Source of the DNA: Strigamia acuminata
Lineage: Eukaryota > Arthropoda > Chilopoda > Geophilomorpha > Linotaeniidae
NCBI GenBank assembly: GCA_949358305.1
Contig: OX442314.1
Coordinates: 31,801,608 to 31,863,607, forward strand
Reading direction: 5' to 3'
Length of the DNA stretch: 62,000 nt
Positions within the stretch are counted from its first letter, which is position 1; every line of letters begins with the position of its first letter. Below, one piece after another: positions 61,985 to 62,000 of the stretch. The notes under the pieces were generated by a model. It made no database searches. It was not told the origin of the DNA and saw only the letters and a program-made list of their open reading frames with translations. Both the position numbers and the translations under genes were made by a program.

Positions 61985-62000
61985 CTTATTTTGACTAGAT
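61985..62000 (+). mobile_element. Start of the duplicated MULE relic, cut by window end
   Basis: The last bases match 18245-18260, the left end of MULE relic 1. Confidence 0.6.

Larger units (their letters stand above)
54020..62000. repeat. Copy 2 of the near-identical duplication (copy 1: 10280-18260)
   Basis: Offset 43,740 bp throughout, about five differences. The match still holds at the last base of the window, so the true length is unknown. Here the retroelement continues naturally leftward past 54020, unlike copy 1. Confidence 0.95.

Overview
The window is eukaryotic: it has GT-AG introns of about 70-270 bp, AATAAA signals, AT-rich microsatellites, BTB/kelch-like and cullin-like genes, and large Ty3/gypsy retrotransposons. 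An invertebrate animal, probably an arthropod, fits best. This is inference; nothing in the sequence names the species.

Layout. (1) 1-9330, minus strand: three paralogous genes built on one three-exon module that encodes two C2H2-type fingers. One is a large gene that leaves the left edge (start 4739). Two are minimal copies of 107 and 111 aa (6236-6736 and 8608-9125). A degenerate inverted repeat and many microsatellites lie between them. (2) 9425-9890: a GC-rich palindromic repeat array, followed by about 390 bp with no assigned gene. (3) 10280-18260: a truncated gypsy element (5' LTR, gag, part of pol), joined to a kelch-like pseudogene that also carries a MULE-like transposon. (4) 20250-21989: an intact-looking intronless BTB gene with a poly-Asp tail. 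(5) 23225-25233: an intronless cullin-5-like gene with a frameshift and no neddylation domain. (6) 25790-28030: a second MULE relic carrying a solo LTR, then a TA-flanked MITE. (7) 28185-61205: a nest of retrotransposons. Element A (minus, about 13.9 kb without its guests) is split by element B (plus, 33102-47500, 14.4 kb, target duplication TTAC) and element C (plus, 48761-53437, 4.7 kb, target duplication ATCTT). (8) 54020-62000 repeats 10280-18260 almost base for base at a constant offset of 43,740 bp.

Elements A and B are relatives. They share an LTR - gag - pol - ORF3 - LTR plan with LTRs of 1.6-1.75 kb and a common primer-binding-site candidate. At both gag/pol junctions there is a canonical A_AAA_AAC slippery heptamer, then 7 nt, then a G-rich stem-loop. 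Both have an extra 3' ORF (about 505 and 556 aa) with a paired-cysteine zinc-ribbon-like core and its own candidate splice acceptor. Element B's LTR also holds two diverged copies of a hairpin-rich module whose stems stay paired although their sequences differ. Element C is a compact single-ORF gypsy element with identical 171-bp LTRs.

Element A inserted into the last codons of the kelch-like gene with an AACT target duplication. Joining its two flanks brings an in-frame stop codon next to the gene's C-terminus, so the original gene end can be located. The most notable observations are the shared frameshift signal and ORF3 in A and B, the structured LTR module, the duplication of period 43,740 bp, and the split-finger exon cassette.
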